Notes under the pieces: generated by a model
What the model was told of the DNA's origin: nothing
What the model saw: only the letters and a program-made list of their open reading frames with translations
Database searches by the model: none
Position numbers and translations under genes: made by a program
Shown: positions 18,301 through 27,133 of the stretch, in pieces
Layout of the letters: each line of letters opens with the position of its first letter
Numbering within the stretch: the first letter of the stretch is position 1
Source: Algoriphagus sp. PAP.12
GTDB lineage: Bacteria > Bacteroidota > Bacteroidia > Cytophagales > Cyclobacteriaceae
Direction of reading: 5' to 3'
Length of the DNA stretch: 64,000 nucleotides
Assembly: GCF_026652115.1 (NCBI RefSeq)
Contig: NZ_JAPPSQ010000001.1
Location: forward strand, 186,001 to 250,000

Positions 18301-20115
18301 TTAGGTGATAAAGACATTCTCGTCTGGATATTTATAGCGCTGTTCACCAACTTTCCTTACCAAAGCAATCAACAAGGTGAGTGTTCCAACTCTACCCATA
18401 AACATACAGATCATTACAACTATTTTACTGCCTGTGGCTAACTGAGAGGTAATCCCAACACTTAATCCCACAGTTGAAAAAGCACTAAATACCTCAAAGG
18501 AAACATCAATCAGATGCAATTCTGGATTGAAAAGCATCACCATAAAAATCCCCATTCCAATGACTAAGAAAGAGAGTGAAATCACAGCAAATGCTTTCCT
18601 TAACGTTTCATTGGATATTTGTCTATGAAATACCTCAACCCTCTTTTTCCCGGAAGCAATACTGAAGGTATTCAAAATGGCTACTGCAAATGTACTGGTC
18701 TTGAGACCTCCACCTGTAGACCCTGGAGAGGCTCCAATCCACATTAAAATCAGATAAATCAATATAGTAGGCACAGTCAAAGCACTCATATCGACTGTAT
18801 TGAAACCCGCAGTTCTTGGTGTCACTGATCCAAAGAATGAAGTGACAAATTTCCCATAGCCACTCAAGCCTTCCAAAGTGCTGTTCCTTTCAAAAATCGC
18901 AAAAGTGACAAAACCCACAATCAACAAAATAAAGGTGGTATACAGCGAAAGCCTTGTACTGATATTAGTAACCCGAGGAACATGGCGATAGGCCTCTATC
19001 CCCAACATACTTTTTACTCCTCCAACAATTACGTGTTTGAAATAATCATAGTAATTAATCACGACAGGGAAGCCTATTCCACCGAAAATAATAGCCAATG
19101 CAAGTACCAAATGCATATTGTATGCTTCTCTGAATCCAGACTCATACAAGCCATTGCTTAAAGTTGAAAAACCCGCATTACAAAAAGCTGAAATGGCATG
19201 AAATGCAGAGAAGAACAAGTGATCACCTTTTGTGGCAAACAAACTATCATCTGTGAAATGGTAAATCAAAAAAGCAGCAACTATTTCTGTTAAAATTGTG
19301 AAAAATACAATTTTCAACAAAGTTGAATAAACCTCACTAACATTGTTTTCATTGATGTAATCCCGAATCAAAAGTTGGCTTTCCAATGAGAAACTCCCTT
19401 TGAAAAAGAATCCAAAGAAAGAAGTAAATGTCATGATACCCAATCCTCCAATTTGGAAAAGAAGCATAATTGTCACTTGACCGAAAAAGGTAAAATCTTT
19501 TGCAGTATCCAATACTATCAAGCCCGTAACGCAAACGGCAGATGTTGATGTGAAAAGAGCGTCTATAAAAGTGATTCCATTAGTAGTAGCATGTGGCAAA
19601 CTAAGCAATATGGCTCCGATCAAAATCAAAATCAAAAAGCTCATAATAAACACCAAAGTTGGGCTAGCTTTGAGCTTATTGATCGTCAGACTTAACTTAC
19701 TGACCTCTATAAAAAAGAGGATAACTACCAGAATGTTTACCAGAAAATACTGTTGGGAATAACTCAAAATTCCCTCTGAAAACTCCATTCCAAAAATATT
19801 CCATCTTAAAAAAGAAAACCCAATAAGGAATAAGGAGAGTAAAATTTCTAACATAACCCTTCCAACCAATATAGAAGGTTCATTCAATAGAATTTTGCAA
19901 ATATATCCTACACCTATCAGGATAAGGCAAAATGTAAATACAAAAGAAGATACTGCAAACACCAATGGATCAGGATCATATCCTAGATGAAAAAGCAATA
20001 TCCCGAAGGCAATAAAACTACTATACCGAACCACTACCTCCACAATTGACTTGAGCTTTCTCAAGAAATACAGATTCTTATCTGGATTGGAAAAAAATTT
20101 AAGGTTCAGTTTCAT
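18301..20115 (-). CDS. TrkH/KtrB-type K+ transporter, membrane subunit
   Basis: A 604-residue membrane protein with an N-terminal extension of about 150 residues of hydrophobic helices, then the four-fold pore repeat of the SKT family. Filter-like glycines lie in TSTSAVCVTGLIVLD, HAISAFCNAGFSTLSNG, SVTPRTAGFNTVD and FSAFSTVGLSVG. It takes up K+ through the inner membrane, driven or gated with the KtrA-type partner that follows 11 bases later. The N-terminal extension is longer than in B. subtilis KtrB and closer to TrkH-like Bacteroidota proteins. Na+ versus proton coupling cannot be told. Confidence 0.9.
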   Translation of the reverse strand: MKLNLKFFSNPDKNLYFLRKLKSIVEVVVRYSSFIAFGILLFHLGYDPDPLVFAVSSFVFTFCLILIGVGYICKILLNEPSILVGRVMLEILLSLFLIGFSFLRWNIFGMEFSEGILSYSQQYFLVNILVVILFFIEVSKLSLTINKLKASPTLVFIMSFLILILIGAILLSLPHATTNGITFIDALFTSTSAVCVTGLIVLDTAKDFTFFGQVTIMLLFQIGGLGIMTFTSFFGFFFKGSFSLESQLLIRDYINENNVSEVYSTLLKIVFFTILTEIVAAFLIYHFTDDSLFATKGDHLFFSAFHAISAFCNAGFSTLSNGLYESGFREAYNMHLVLALAIIFGGIGFPVVINYYDYFKHVIVGGVKSMLGIEAYRHVPRVTNISTRLSLYTTFILLIVGFVTFAIFERNSTLEGLSGYGKFVTSFFGSVTPRTAGFNTVDMSALTVPTILIYLILMWIGASPGSTGGGLKTSTFAVAILNTFSIASGKKRVEVFHRQISNETLRKAFAVISLSFLVIGMGIFMVMLFNPELHLIDVSFEVFSAFSTVGLSVGITSQLATGSKIVVMICMFMGRVGTLTLLIALVRKVGEQRYKYPDENVFIT

Positions 20116-20188
20116 ATGAGAAATCCTTCCTTGTAAAATTAATTAATCATGAAAGGTTCAACTTTTAAACTAACGATTCAACAAAAAG

Positions 20189-21415
20189 TCACTCTTTTTT
20201 TGGAAATATATTCACCTTTCTTTCCAAGTTTTGGGAGGAATAAATACTAGATCTGCCGCTAAACACATATGCAATTAGGCAGGCAATAGCCAAAAACACT
20301 CCTGACTCATACCCAAATAACTCCATCCCCATCACAATACATGCCATCGGTGTATTGGTAGCTCCCGAAAAGACGCCAACAAATCCCATCCCCGCCAGCA
20401 AAGCCAGAGGAAGCGGAATCCAGGTGGCCAAAGAATTTCCCAAGGTGGCTCCGGTGAAAAAAAGTGGAGTGACTTCACCTCCTTTGAAACCAGCCCCTAA
20501 GGTGAAAGTAGTCAAACCCGTTTTTGCCAACCAATCATACCAAGGCAATGGAGTCTGAAAAGCTTCTACTATCCTTGGAACTCCTAATCCCAAATAAACC
20601 GTACTGTCCGTTATCCATACAAAAAGTGCAATAAAGAGTCCACCTATGAGCGGTCTGAAAGGAGGATAAGAAATCCTCTCTTTAAAAGTTTTGGAAAAGA
20701 AATGGGAACTTTCAGCAAATAGCTTCCCTGCCAAACCGAAGATGATTCCAGCTGGAATTATCCAAAGAAAATTAATGAAAGTATGGGGTGCCACTTGGGG
20801 AATTTCATACGCAGTGTGTCCTACACCCCACCCCAATTCACAAATCCAGTCTGCTACCCATGCAGCCCAAAACGCAGGAAAAATAGATTTCCACCTCAAT
20901 TTCCCGGTATGCATCCATTCCAATGCAAAAATTGCCCCTGCTAGCGGTGTTCCGAAAACAGATGCAAAACCTCCCGAAACGCCAGAAATCAACAAAATCC
21001 TCCTATTTTCAGAAGAAATGGGAATCCATTTATTCACCTGATCTGCCAATGATCCGCCCATTTGCACGGCTGTCCCCTCACGTCCAGCTGATCCTCCAAA
21101 AAAATGAGTAAAAATCGTCCCGAAAAGGACCAAAGGTGTCATTCTGAGTGGTATGGGCTGTTTTTCATCATACAATTCATCCAAAAGTAGGTTATTTCCT
21201 TTGATTGAATTTTGCCCCAGTTTATCATAGGTCCACCCGATCACAAATCCCCCTAATGGAAGAAAGGCTATGATCCAAAGGTGTGATTCACGAAAACTTG
21301 TTGCCCAGTCTAAGGTTATTAAAAAAACTGCAGATGCGGAGCCAGACAACAGCCCTACTAGGAGGCCAAGTATCAGCCACAAACCAATGTATTTTGTCCC
21401 TTTGATAAAATCCAA
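20189..21415 (-). CDS. CLC-type transporter of the CLC-F (fluoride/H+ antiporter) subgroup
   Basis: A 408-residue CLC protein without CBS domains. The gating glutamate E113 is in SAGREGTAVQMG, with T where chloride CLCs have P. The first anion-site loop is KGNNLLLDEL in place of GSGIP, so the usual anion-coordinating serine is lost. The segment GFKGGEVTPLFFTGATLGN holds E314 and T316, which align with the internal glutamate and fluoride-binding threonine known from CLC-F antiporters. Together these mark fluoride export rather than chloride transport. The start is TTG 21415, preceded by AAAGGTAG. No fluoride riboswitch was seen upstream. Confidence 0.85.
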   Translation of the reverse strand: MDFIKGTKYIGLWLILGLLVGLLSGSASAVFLITLDWATSFRESHLWIIAFLPLGGFVIGWTYDKLGQNSIKGNNLLLDELYDEKQPIPLRMTPLVLFGTIFTHFFGGSAGREGTAVQMGGSLADQVNKWIPISSENRRILLISGVSGGFASVFGTPLAGAIFALEWMHTGKLRWKSIFPAFWAAWVADWICELGWGVGHTAYEIPQVAPHTFINFLWIIPAGIIFGLAGKLFAESSHFFSKTFKERISYPPFRPLIGGLFIALFVWITDSTVYLGLGVPRIVEAFQTPLPWYDWLAKTGLTTFTLGAGFKGGEVTPLFFTGATLGNSLATWIPLPLALLAGMGFVGVFSGATNTPMACIVMGMELFGYESGVFLAIACLIAYVFSGRSSIYSSQNLERKVNIFPKKE

Positions 21416-21536
21416 AACTACCTTTTAAATGAAGAATGCCAAATTAGGAATAGAAATTGGATTTTAAGTTCTAGTTAAAATAGGAAAATCCAAAGCTCAG
21501 GCTTTTATTGGCCTTTGGAGGTATCAACACACCATC

Positions 21537-22427
21537 ATGAAAAATATTCTGATCACAGGAGGCTCTGGCTTAATCGGCCAAAAAATCACCAGCTTACTGG
21601 AGCATAAAGGCTACCAGGTTGCATGGCTCAGTAGGTCTTCCCAAGATCAAATGTCCTTTATTTGGGACATCAAAAAGCAAGAGATAGACCCTGAAGCTTT
21701 AGAATGGGCAGATGCCATTATTCATTTGGCAGGAGCAGGCGTTGCGGAAAAAAGATGGACTCCAGAAAGAAAACAAGCCATCCTACAGTCTAGAACCCAA
21801 AGTACCGCCTTGCTTCTCAGAGGAATTGAGAAAGCTGCTAACAAACCCTCAACGTTCATCTCTGCCTCAGCGGTCGGCTATTATGGGATGGATACCCAAA
21901 CCAAACTAATCGACGAAAACTCTCCTTCTGGCAATGATTTTTTATCTCAAGTGGTGGTCGCTTGGGAAAATGAAGTCAAGCAAATCGAAGCCTTACACAT
22001 CAGAACTGTAATGCTAAGGATCGGTATCGTCCTTTCAAGCAAGGGTGGGGCTTTGGAGGAAATGTTGAAACCACCAGTAGCTGCTCCGCTTGGATCGGGA
22101 GATCAGTGGATGAGCTGGATTCATATTGATGATCTAGCTCGGATGTTTGTCTTTGCTTTGGAAAAAACTACACTACAAGGAATCTATAATGCAGTAGGCC
22201 CTAATCCAGCCACAAATCAGCAATTGACCAAAGAGGCAGCTTATGCCAAAGGAAAAAGGTATTTAGGAATTGGGGTACCAGGGTTTATTCTAAAAATAGT
22301 ATTAGGTGAAATGGCAGGAATGGTGCTTGGTGGAAATAGGGTTTCGTGTCAGAAAATCCAGAAAGCGGGATTCCATTTTGAATTTTTTGAACTGTCACCT
22401 GCTTTGAAGGACCTTTTTAGCAGATAA
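21537..22427 (+). CDS. TIGR01777-family NAD-dependent epimerase/dehydratase-like protein
   Basis: A 296-residue extended short-chain dehydrogenase-like protein (SDR39U1/YfcH type). The nucleotide-binding motif ILITGGSGLIGQKI is at the start, followed by DAIIHLAGAGVAEKRWTPER, which is diagnostic of this subgroup. The segment FISASAVGYYG carries the serine and YxxxK-region variant, and SWIHIDDLARMFVFAL is also typical. A DUF1731-like C-terminus ends it. Function is unknown in bacteria; a role with an NAD(P)-bound sugar or small molecule is inferred. It is divergent from the CLC-F gene over about 120 bases. Confidence 0.88.
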   Translation: MKNILITGGSGLIGQKITSLLEHKGYQVAWLSRSSQDQMSFIWDIKKQEIDPEALEWADAIIHLAGAGVAEKRWTPERKQAILQSRTQSTALLLRGIEKAANKPSTFISASAVGYYGMDTQTKLIDENSPSGNDFLSQVVVAWENEVKQIEALHIRTVMLRIGIVLSSKGGALEEMLKPPVAAPLGSGDQWMSWIHIDDLARMFVFALEKTTLQGIYNAVGPNPATNQQLTKEAAYAKGKRYLGIGVPGFILKIVLGEMAGMVLGGNRVSCQKIQKAGFHFEFFELSPALKDLFSR

Positions 22428-22428
22428 A

Positions 22429-22602
22429 TTAAAGTCTTTTTCCTCTGCCGATTACAAACCAAAGTATTGTACCCAAAAATGGCACCAATGCCACGATCAA
22501 AATCCAAATGATCTTGTCTGAATCATTTGCAAAATTGCTTGTAACCACATCATAAATCGTGTAGGCATAAATTGCCAAACCAATTAATCCAAGAAAAGAC
22601 AT
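22429..22602 (-). CDS. PLDc_N-domain mini membrane protein (57 aa)
   Basis: Starting at ATG 22602, the frame encodes 57 residues: an N-terminal helix (MSFLGLIGLAIYAYTIYDVV), a short polar loop (NDSDKIIWIL) and a second helix ending IGRGKRL. The pattern D..IIWILIV..VPFLGTILWF is the PLDc_N (phospholipase D-nuclease N-terminal) domain, here with no nuclease domain attached. It is the third member of a tandem trio, two bases after the previous stop. Function is unknown. Confidence 0.75.
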   Translation of the reverse strand: MSFLGLIGLAIYAYTIYDVVTSNFANDSDKIIWILIVALVPFLGTILWFVIGRGKRL

Positions 22603-22604
22603 AT

Positions 22605-22829
22605 TTAAAAGGTTGCTGTTTTTGAATTTTTTCCAATGACCAAATATATAATCGGGCCTATCAATTGAGCGAAAAGGATAATTAAAATCCAGATCAATTT
22701 CATATTCGGATCTTTAAAATTTGATCTTAGAATATCTACCAAACAATATACCCAGAAGATTAAATAAAGGAGTCCAAACAATAGAATTGACCCTCCTCCT
22801 ATATTTTGAATAAATGTAAGTTGGCTCAT
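22605..22829 (-). CDS. PLDc_N-domain mini membrane protein (74 aa)
   Basis: Two hydrophobic helices flank the conserved polar turn: FWVYCLVDILRSNF, then PNMKLIWILIILFAQLIGP and YLVIGKNSK. This is the PLDc_N pattern standing alone. The start ATG 22829 lies three bases after the previous stop and its own stop is two bases before the next ATG. The three genes are probably one transcript of paralogues. No enzymatic residues are present. Confidence 0.8.
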   Translation of the reverse strand: MSQLTFIQNIGGGSILLFGLLYLIFWVYCLVDILRSNFKDPNMKLIWILIILFAQLIGPIIYLVIGKNSKTATF

Positions 22830-22832
22830 GCC

Positions 22833-23093
22833 TTAGTTTCTGTTTGATGAAAAATTAGGTTCAAATTTTCTCCTTTTCTTGCTTGTTCTGCTTTTGGCCA
22901 AATATAGAAAAGTCCCAAATGGAGGAAGTAATAGGATAAATAGAATCCAAGTTAACTTCTCATGGGGAAATCTGAATTCACTTTGAATGACATCTATCAA
23001 GGCATAGGCCCAAAATCCAAATAAGGAAAGGCCAACAATAAAGGACAAACCCTGCCAAATCCAGAGATTAGTTTCTAGTACAAAAAAATCCAT
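22833..23093 (-). CDS. PLDc_N-domain mini membrane protein (86 aa)
   Basis: This is the first gene of the tandem trio. It has a longer N-terminal part (MDFFVLETNLWIWQGLSF), then WAYALIDVIQSEF, the conserved EKLTWILFILLLPPFGTFLY, and a basic tail (SRTSKKRRKFEP), so positive charges probably face the cytosol. The PLDc_N domain is normally found at the N-terminus of cardiolipin synthases or in small sigma-regulated membrane proteins; here it is free-standing. It is divergent from the M14 peptidase gene. Confidence 0.8.
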   Translation of the reverse strand: MDFFVLETNLWIWQGLSFIVGLSLFGFWAYALIDVIQSEFRFPHEKLTWILFILLLPPFGTFLYLAKSRTSKKRRKFEPNFSSNRN

Positions 23094-23187
23094 AAGCTTC
23101 TTATATTATATTTACCACTGTTCCTAAAATAGCTTTTTAAGAGATAAATAAGTAAGAATTTAGCTAAAATTTAACTAAAACTTTGAT

Positions 23188-25743
23188 ATGAGAAAAGGTG
23201 CGCTTTTGATGCTACTTTTGATGATAGCTAGCCTTGGCTATGCTCAGGTAGATCTAAAATATTACCTTCCTGAGGGCTATACCTACAATCCTGACATTCC
23301 TACACCCAAGGAAGTCCTAGGTTATGAGGTAGGTGAATGGCACGTTAGCCATGATCAATTGGTCATGTATATGAAGGCTGTGGCTGAAGCTTCTGACCGG
23401 GTGATTTTTGAAGAAACTGGCAGAACCTATGAGAAAAGACCTCAGACTCTTTTGACTATTTCTTCTCCTTCGAATCTTACCAAACTGGATCAAATCAAAG
23501 CTGATCGAGCAAAACTTAGAGACCCAAATGCATCTGTGGACATAGCTTCTATGCCAGTTGTGATGTTTATGGGATATTCAGTCCATGGTAATGAACCAAG
23601 TGGAGCCAATGCATCACTTTTGGCAGCCTATCATTTTGCTGCAGCTAATGAGATCGAAGCAGATCTGGAAAATGTCGTATTACTTTTAGATCCCGCAATT
23701 AACCCTGATGGCTTAAATCGATTCGCTTCATGGGTAAATTCTTTCAAAGCATATAATCTAAATGGTGATCCAAACGGACGTGAATACAATGAAGCTTGGC
23801 CAAGAGGGAGAACCAATCATTATTGGTTTGATTTGAACAGAGATTGGCTTCCTGTACAGCACCCAGAATCTAGAAATAGAGTTAAAGTCTTCCAATCCTG
23901 GTTACCAAACATCCATTTGGATTTCCATGAAATGGGAACCAACAGCACTTTCTTTTTCCAGCCTGGCGTACCGGCTAGAATGCACCCTTTGACTCCCGAG
24001 AAGAACTTTGAGTTGACCAAAAAGATCGGAACCTATCACGCAAAGGCGTTAGACAAAATCGGTTCTCTTTATTTCAACCAAGAGAATTACGATGATTTCT
24101 ACTATGGAAAAGGATCAACTTATCCCGATGTACAAGGCTCTATTGGAATTTTGTTTGAGCAAGCTAGCTCACGTGGACACCTGCAGGAATCTGTAAATGG
24201 CATGCTGAGCTTTCCATTCACCATCAGAAATCAATTCACGGCTAATCTTTCCTCCTTCCAGGCTGCCAAAGAAATGCGTCAGGAATTGAACCAATGGATG
24301 AAGGATTTTTACAAAGACATCAAAACTGAAACCGATGCCGATGCGAATAAAGCTTACATTTTTGGGAATAAGGCAGATGATGCGAAAAGCTATCATTTGG
24401 CAGATTTGATTTTGCAACATGACATTAAGGTTTTCAGCCTCAATGAAGATATTACTATCAATGGTCAGGAGTTCAAAAAGGAAAATTCATACATCGTCCC
24501 TGCTGATCAACCTCAATACCGTCTGATTAAGGCGATGTTTGAGACCAGAACCAGCTTTGCAGATTCTCTCTTCTATGATATCTCTGCTTGGACTTACCCT
24601 ATGGCTTTCAACTTGGACTACATGGCATTGAATAGCCGCATTTTGAATTTGGCAAGTGTACGGGAAATCGATAAGTCTCAGTTTTCTTTGAAACCGGGAC
24701 AAGTATTCGGAAACGCAGGAGCTTATCAATATGCCATGGAGTGGACCGACTACTACGCTCCGAAAGCTGCTTATAAATTAATGAAAGAAGATTTCTTGAT
24801 TCGAGTAGCCAATGCAGAATTCACCACTCCGGAAGGGAAGGTCTTTGGTAGAGGTACTCTTTTGATTGGTAAAGGGGAATCAGGGATGAATGACCAGGAA
24901 TTCTTCCAAAAGCTTCAAGAAATCGCATCAGCTTCCACCGTTGATATTTATGCGATGAACACAGGATATACAGGAGGTGCCAACCTAGGTTCGACATTTA
25001 TGTCTCCTTTGGAAGCTCCAAAAATCGCCCTTTTGGTAGATGGTGGAGTCGATAGCTATGAAGCAGGTGAAATATGGCATTTGCTTGATCAGCGATATGA
25101 GATACCGGTGACATTGCTTCCGTTGGATCGTATCAGCAGCTCAGTAATCGATCGATACAATGTTATTCTGATGCCGGATGGTTATTACAATAGTTTAGGA
25201 AAGTCAGAAGCTCAGGCATTGAGATCATGGATTAGCCAAGGGAATACATTGCTGGCAAAAGGCGGGGCGATCCGCTGGTTAGCTCAGGCTGAAGTAGAAG
25301 ATTTCAAATTCCGAACCGTTGAAAATGCTGAAACTGGCCTGCAAAAGTCCTATGCAGACTATGATAATGCCTCCGGAGCAAAAGTAACCGGCGGAGCTAT
25401 TTTCAACGCGAAGTTGGATATTACTCACCCAATCGGATATGGCTATTCTTCTTCAGAAATCCATACTTTCAGAAATGACAATCTGTTCTTAGAGCCATCT
25501 GAAAATCCATATGGTAACCCATTAGTTTATACAGAAAATCCTCTAGCCTCTGGATACCTTCACCCAAGCAATCTTCCAGGTATTCAAAACGGTTCTGTCA
25601 TTCAGGTCCGGGGAGTCGGAAGAGGAAAAATTATCGCTTTTGCTGATAACATGAACTTCAGAGCATTCTGGTTCGGAACCAACAAACTGTACATGAATGC
25701 AATATTCTTTGGGCAAGTCATCTCAGGAGGTACTGCTCGATAA
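23188..25743 (+). CDS. Secreted M14-family zinc carboxypeptidase
   Basis: An 851-residue exported peptidase with a signal peptide ending GYAQ (MRKGALLMLLLMIASLGYAQ). The zinc ligands are in GYSVHGNEPSGAN (H and E) and the third is in LDFHEMGTNSTFF. Substrate-type residues are in NPDGLNRF and FDLNRDWLPVQHPE, and the general-base glutamate is in GILFEQASSRG. A C-terminal part of about 400 residues (for example IALLVDGGVDSYEAGEIWHL) looks like a glutamine-amidotransferase-type alpha/beta domain, as in other large Bacteroidota M14 proteins. It probably degrades peptides in the periplasm or at the surface. A strong terminator follows. Confidence 0.9.
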   Translation: MRKGALLMLLLMIASLGYAQVDLKYYLPEGYTYNPDIPTPKEVLGYEVGEWHVSHDQLVMYMKAVAEASDRVIFEETGRTYEKRPQTLLTISSPSNLTKLDQIKADRAKLRDPNASVDIASMPVVMFMGYSVHGNEPSGANASLLAAYHFAAANEIEADLENVVLLLDPAINPDGLNRFASWVNSFKAYNLNGDPNGREYNEAWPRGRTNHYWFDLNRDWLPVQHPESRNRVKVFQSWLPNIHLDFHEMGTNSTFFFQPGVPARMHPLTPEKNFELTKKIGTYHAKALDKIGSLYFNQENYDDFYYGKGSTYPDVQGSIGILFEQASSRGHLQESVNGMLSFPFTIRNQFTANLSSFQAAKEMRQELNQWMKDFYKDIKTETDADANKAYIFGNKADDAKSYHLADLILQHDIKVFSLNEDITINGQEFKKENSYIVPADQPQYRLIKAMFETRTSFADSLFYDISAWTYPMAFNLDYMALNSRILNLASVREIDKSQFSLKPGQVFGNAGAYQYAMEWTDYYAPKAAYKLMKEDFLIRVANAEFTTPEGKVFGRGTLLIGKGESGMNDQEFFQKLQEIASASTVDIYAMNTGYTGGANLGSTFMSPLEAPKIALLVDGGVDSYEAGEIWHLLDQRYEIPVTLLPLDRISSSVIDRYNVILMPDGYYNSLGKSEAQALRSWISQGNTLLAKGGAIRWLAQAEVEDFKFRTVENAETGLQKSYADYDNASGAKVTGGAIFNAKLDITHPIGYGYSSSEIHTFRNDNLFLEPSENPYGNPLVYTENPLASGYLHPSNLPGIQNGSVIQVRGVGRGKIIAFADNMNFRAFWFGTNKLYMNAIFFGQVISGGTAR

Positions 25744-25749
25744 GTTTTG

Positions 25750-25779
25750 AATCCCGGGGTTAAGCCTCGGGATTTTTTT
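25750..25779 (+). terminator. Intrinsic terminator after the M14 peptidase
   Basis: AATCCCGGGG pairs with CCTCGGGATT (one G-T pair) around a five-base loop and is followed by seven Ts, nine bases after the stop codon. Confidence 0.85.
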
Positions 25780-25825
25780 ATTTAAACGGTGAATCCCAAG
25801 CATTTAAAACCCAGTTTAAAGAATT

Positions 25826-26944
25826 ATGAAAAAACCTATACACTTATCACTCAGCCTATTTTTCTCACTGATCATTTTTGGAACACAGGCCCAAGAAATG
25901 GGATTTGAGGAATACAATCCACCATCCACTCTCAAAGTCCCAGAAAACCCAGTACAAAGAGCAAAGTATCCTTTTGTGGATATCCATAGCCATCAGGGAG
26001 GAATAGATCAGGCCAAAATCGAAAAGCTCGTTTCCGAAATGGACGAACTGAATATGGGAGTTTTGGTCAATCTCAGTGGACGGGGCTTTGGACGTGGAGA
26101 CAGTAATTCCCAACAGGAATACATCAAATCAATGATCAATGAGTTTGACACGCATGCACCGGGTCGATTTTTGGTCTTTACCAACATCAATTTTGCGGGA
26201 ATTGGGGATGAAAACTGGAGCAGAATCGCAGTCAAAGAATTAGAAGAAGACGTGGCCGCCGGAGCTGTAGGCTTGAAAATATACAAAAGCCTCGGGCTCA
26301 ATGTCAAAGACATCAATGGAAATAGAGTTCCCGTAGATCATCCGGATTTGGATCCTGTTTGGGCAAAAGCAGGAGAGTTGGGAATCCCAGTGATCATTCA
26401 CTCTGCCGATCCAGCTCAGTTTTGGCAACCTATGGACTCACTGAATGAAAGATGGCTTGAACTCAAAACCCACCCTAACCGACAAAGATCAGCCACAGAC
26501 CCTGCACCATTTGAGCAGATCATCGCAGAACAGCACCATGTATTTGAAAAGCATCCAGAAACCACTTTCATCAATGCACATATGGGCTGGATGGCCAATG
26601 ATTTGGATGCCGCTGGAGCTCATTTGGAGAAATTCCCAAACGTCAACTTCGGTATTGGTGCAGTGATCGCTGAATTTGGTAGACAACCACGAAGAGCGAA
26701 GGAGTTTTTTATCAAATATCAGGATAGACTTTTGTTTGGAAAGGATGCTTACAATCCCGAAGAATTCCACACTTATTTCCGGGTTTTAGAAACAGAGGAT
26801 GAGTATTTCCCTTATTACAAAAAATACCATGCCTTCTGGAGAATGTACGGACTGGGGCTTCCGGATGAGGTTCTCAAAAAGGTCTATTACAAAAATGCGC
26901 TCCGAATCGTACCAAAGATGGACGCCTCAATTTTCCCAGAATAA
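25826..26944 (+). CDS. Secreted amidohydrolase-family (TIM-barrel) protein
   Basis: A 372-residue protein with a signal peptide (SLFFSLIIFGTQAQ) and an amidohydrolase-2-type metal site. HxH is in FVDIHSHQGG, a histidine in IPVIIHSADPAQFW, another in FINAHMGWMAND, and an aspartate in LLFGKDAYNPEEF. This order matches the barrel-strand ligands of decarboxylase and lactonase-like members. Export is unusual for the superfamily as a whole but common in Bacteroidota versions. The substrate is unknown. It has its own terminator and lies between the M14 peptidase and the TonB receptor genes. Confidence 0.85.
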   Translation: MKKPIHLSLSLFFSLIIFGTQAQEMGFEEYNPPSTLKVPENPVQRAKYPFVDIHSHQGGIDQAKIEKLVSEMDELNMGVLVNLSGRGFGRGDSNSQQEYIKSMINEFDTHAPGRFLVFTNINFAGIGDENWSRIAVKELEEDVAAGAVGLKIYKSLGLNVKDINGNRVPVDHPDLDPVWAKAGELGIPVIIHSADPAQFWQPMDSLNERWLELKTHPNRQRSATDPAPFEQIIAEQHHVFEKHPETTFINAHMGWMANDLDAAGAHLEKFPNVNFGIGAVIAEFGRQPRRAKEFFIKYQDRLLFGKDAYNPEEFHTYFRVLETEDEYFPYYKKYHAFWRMYGLGLPDEVLKKVYYKNALRIVPKMDASIFPE

Positions 26945-26967
26945 ACGAAGACTCAATCAAAGAAATA

Positions 26968-26999
26968 AATGGAAAGTCAAATTGGCTTTCCATTTTTAT
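26968..26999 (+). terminator. Intrinsic terminator after the amidohydrolase
   Basis: AATGGAAAG pairs with CTTTCCATT around a nine-base loop and is followed by TTTATTTG. Confidence 0.8.
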
Positions 27000-27133
27000 T
27001 TGAAAGTTGATGAAGTATCAATTTCCTTCATCCTCCCCATTTTACAGTTCAGTCACAAATCTCTACACTTCAGTCAGCTTTAATTTATAGGCCCAGAGGA
27101 AGGCTGCATATTCGAATCAAACATTGAGACGAT

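Noticed and set aside
21416..21536. Possible fluoride riboswitch upstream of the CLC-F gene
   Set aside because: The minus-strand leader lacks the conserved GGnGAUGG start and the matching CCGCU/CUCCUAC parts; only a chance GATGG string is present.
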